Shown: piece after piece, positions 63,436-64,000 of the stretch
How positions within the stretch are numbered: the first letter of the stretch is position 1
How the letters are laid out: every line of letters starts with the position of its first letter
DNA from: an uncultured Bacteroidota bacterium
GTDB lineage: Bacteria > Bacteroidota > Bacteroidia > Flavobacteriales > Flavobacteriaceae
DNA: 64,000 bases
Reading direction: 5' to 3'
Assembly: GCA_902544085.1 (NCBI GenBank)
Contig: CACCAP010000006.1
Span: 47,159-111,158, forward strand
Notes under the pieces: generated by a model
What the model saw: the letters and a program-made list of their open reading frames with translations, nothing else
The model's database searches: none
What the model was told of the DNA's origin: nothing
Made by a program: the position numbers and the translations under genes

Positions 63436-64000
63436 TTACTCAGTCACAGTTCCCGGTGTACCGTAATAACCAACACCATTTAAGTATGGGGCATCCGCAG
63501 TCAAGTGATAATGGTAAATTCCATCTGGAAATTCGTTTGTGGGGTGGGAATGCCCATGATGATCATCAAGATTTGAACTTGTAAGAACAGTCCCATCTTC
63601 GATCGGTCCATAAATAGGAAACCCATCAAGTAAAAAACCCATCAATGATTCTTTTCCATAATTTAAGGTTAACCAAAAAGGCTCCATATGATAGTGGTAT
63701 CTTCCGCCACCACCGTTTCTTCCTGGGGCTGGGTGACCATTAAATTGATCAAACGAATTAATTTCATTCGATAGCGGAGCCCCACCTCCAGCATATTGGT
63801 TGTAAAAAGGAACGCCATTTAATGAAACACCAATCGGACCCATTGCTGTGGCTGTGGTGTTTGATGCTCTTCGTGGTTTAATAGGTAGTTTAAACCTTAT
63901 ATTTCCTTCGGATATTCTGTTGGGATTCAAATTAAAGCGCGTTACAAATGGATTTGAACCATCATAAGCTTCATATTTTTCACTTTCCCATTGTGTACCC
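63436..64000 (-). CDS. YHYH domain protein, N-terminus off the right edge
   Basis: The frame is open from the stop at 63436 to base 64000, so about 187 C-terminal residues are visible and the start is outside the window. GRYHYHMEPFW, GFLLDGFPIYGP, DDHHGHSHPT and FPDGIYHYHLT are the repeated His/Tyr motifs of the YHYH family (PF14240), which may bind metal. These proteins are often exported; the N-terminus needed to check this is missing. Function unknown. Confidence 0.88.
   Translation of the reverse strand, partial: GTQWESEKYEAYDGSNPFVTRFNLNPNRISEGNIRFKLPIKPRRASNTTATAMGPIGVSLNGVPFYNQYAGGGAPLSNEINSFDQFNGHPAPGRNGGGGRYHYHMEPFWLTLNYGKESLMGFLLDGFPIYGPIEDGTVLTSSNLDDHHGHSHPTNEFPDGIYHYHLTADAPYLNGVGYYGTPGTVTE

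Overview
The window is a low-GC, densely packed stretch of a marine Bacteroidota chromosome, most probably class Flavobacteriia. Evidence is lineage-typical gene content (SprE/PorW T9SS lipoprotein, DUF4834, DUF4254, DUF6341, DUF4837, YfhO, GH3-family enzyme), the absence of Shine-Dalgarno sites, TAnnTTTG -7 boxes just ahead of start codons, and a split ATP synthase locus without atpD/atpC. Two perfect 16-bp parS sites flank mnmG, and an AT-rich, gene-free 365-bp stretch with DnaA-box-like 9-mers lies about 9 kb away, so the window is probably origin-proximal.

Layout. 1-2.5 kb: a sulfatase (cut by the left edge) and a TIM-barrel glycoside hydrolase, the end of a sulfated-polysaccharide utilisation locus. 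2.56-6.85 kb: a two-gene DNA-targeting cassette (NucS-like nuclease plus type IIG restriction-modification enzyme) between the real 3' end of mnmE and an imperfect second copy of that end, the signature of integration into mnmE. 6.8-10.6 kb: mnmE, a GNAT-like protein and an outer-membrane protein. 10.7-17.7 kb (+): DUF4834, YfhO, methyltransferase, two glycosyltransferases and a flippase, a surface-glycan set. 17.7-30 kb (-): sprE, bactofilin, atpZ, atpBEFHAG, dut, an EnvC-like protein and uvrA.

30-40.5 kb: ferredoxin, GT9 and DUF4254 (envelope glycans), purD, GH3-family, M23 peptidase, tatA, DUF4837, pgk, holB and a methyltransferase. 40.5-51.5 kb: mnmG between the parS sites, ybeY, alkane monooxygenase, gltX, SPFH protein, glnS, folB, tRNA-Cys, LysE and rnr. 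51.5-64 kb: candidate origin, rpiB, ElaA-type GNAT, a secreted unknown, a terminator, a probable frameshifted small gene, an unexplained GC-rich patch, rnpA, M1 peptidase, MBL hydrolase, APC-Usp permease, two amidohydrolases and a YHYH protein cut by the right edge.

Most genes are housekeeping and tightly coupled (many 1-4 nt overlaps). The accessory part is the mnmE cassette with the adjoining polysaccharide genes. Family assignments come from reading the translations by eye; no database search was possible.
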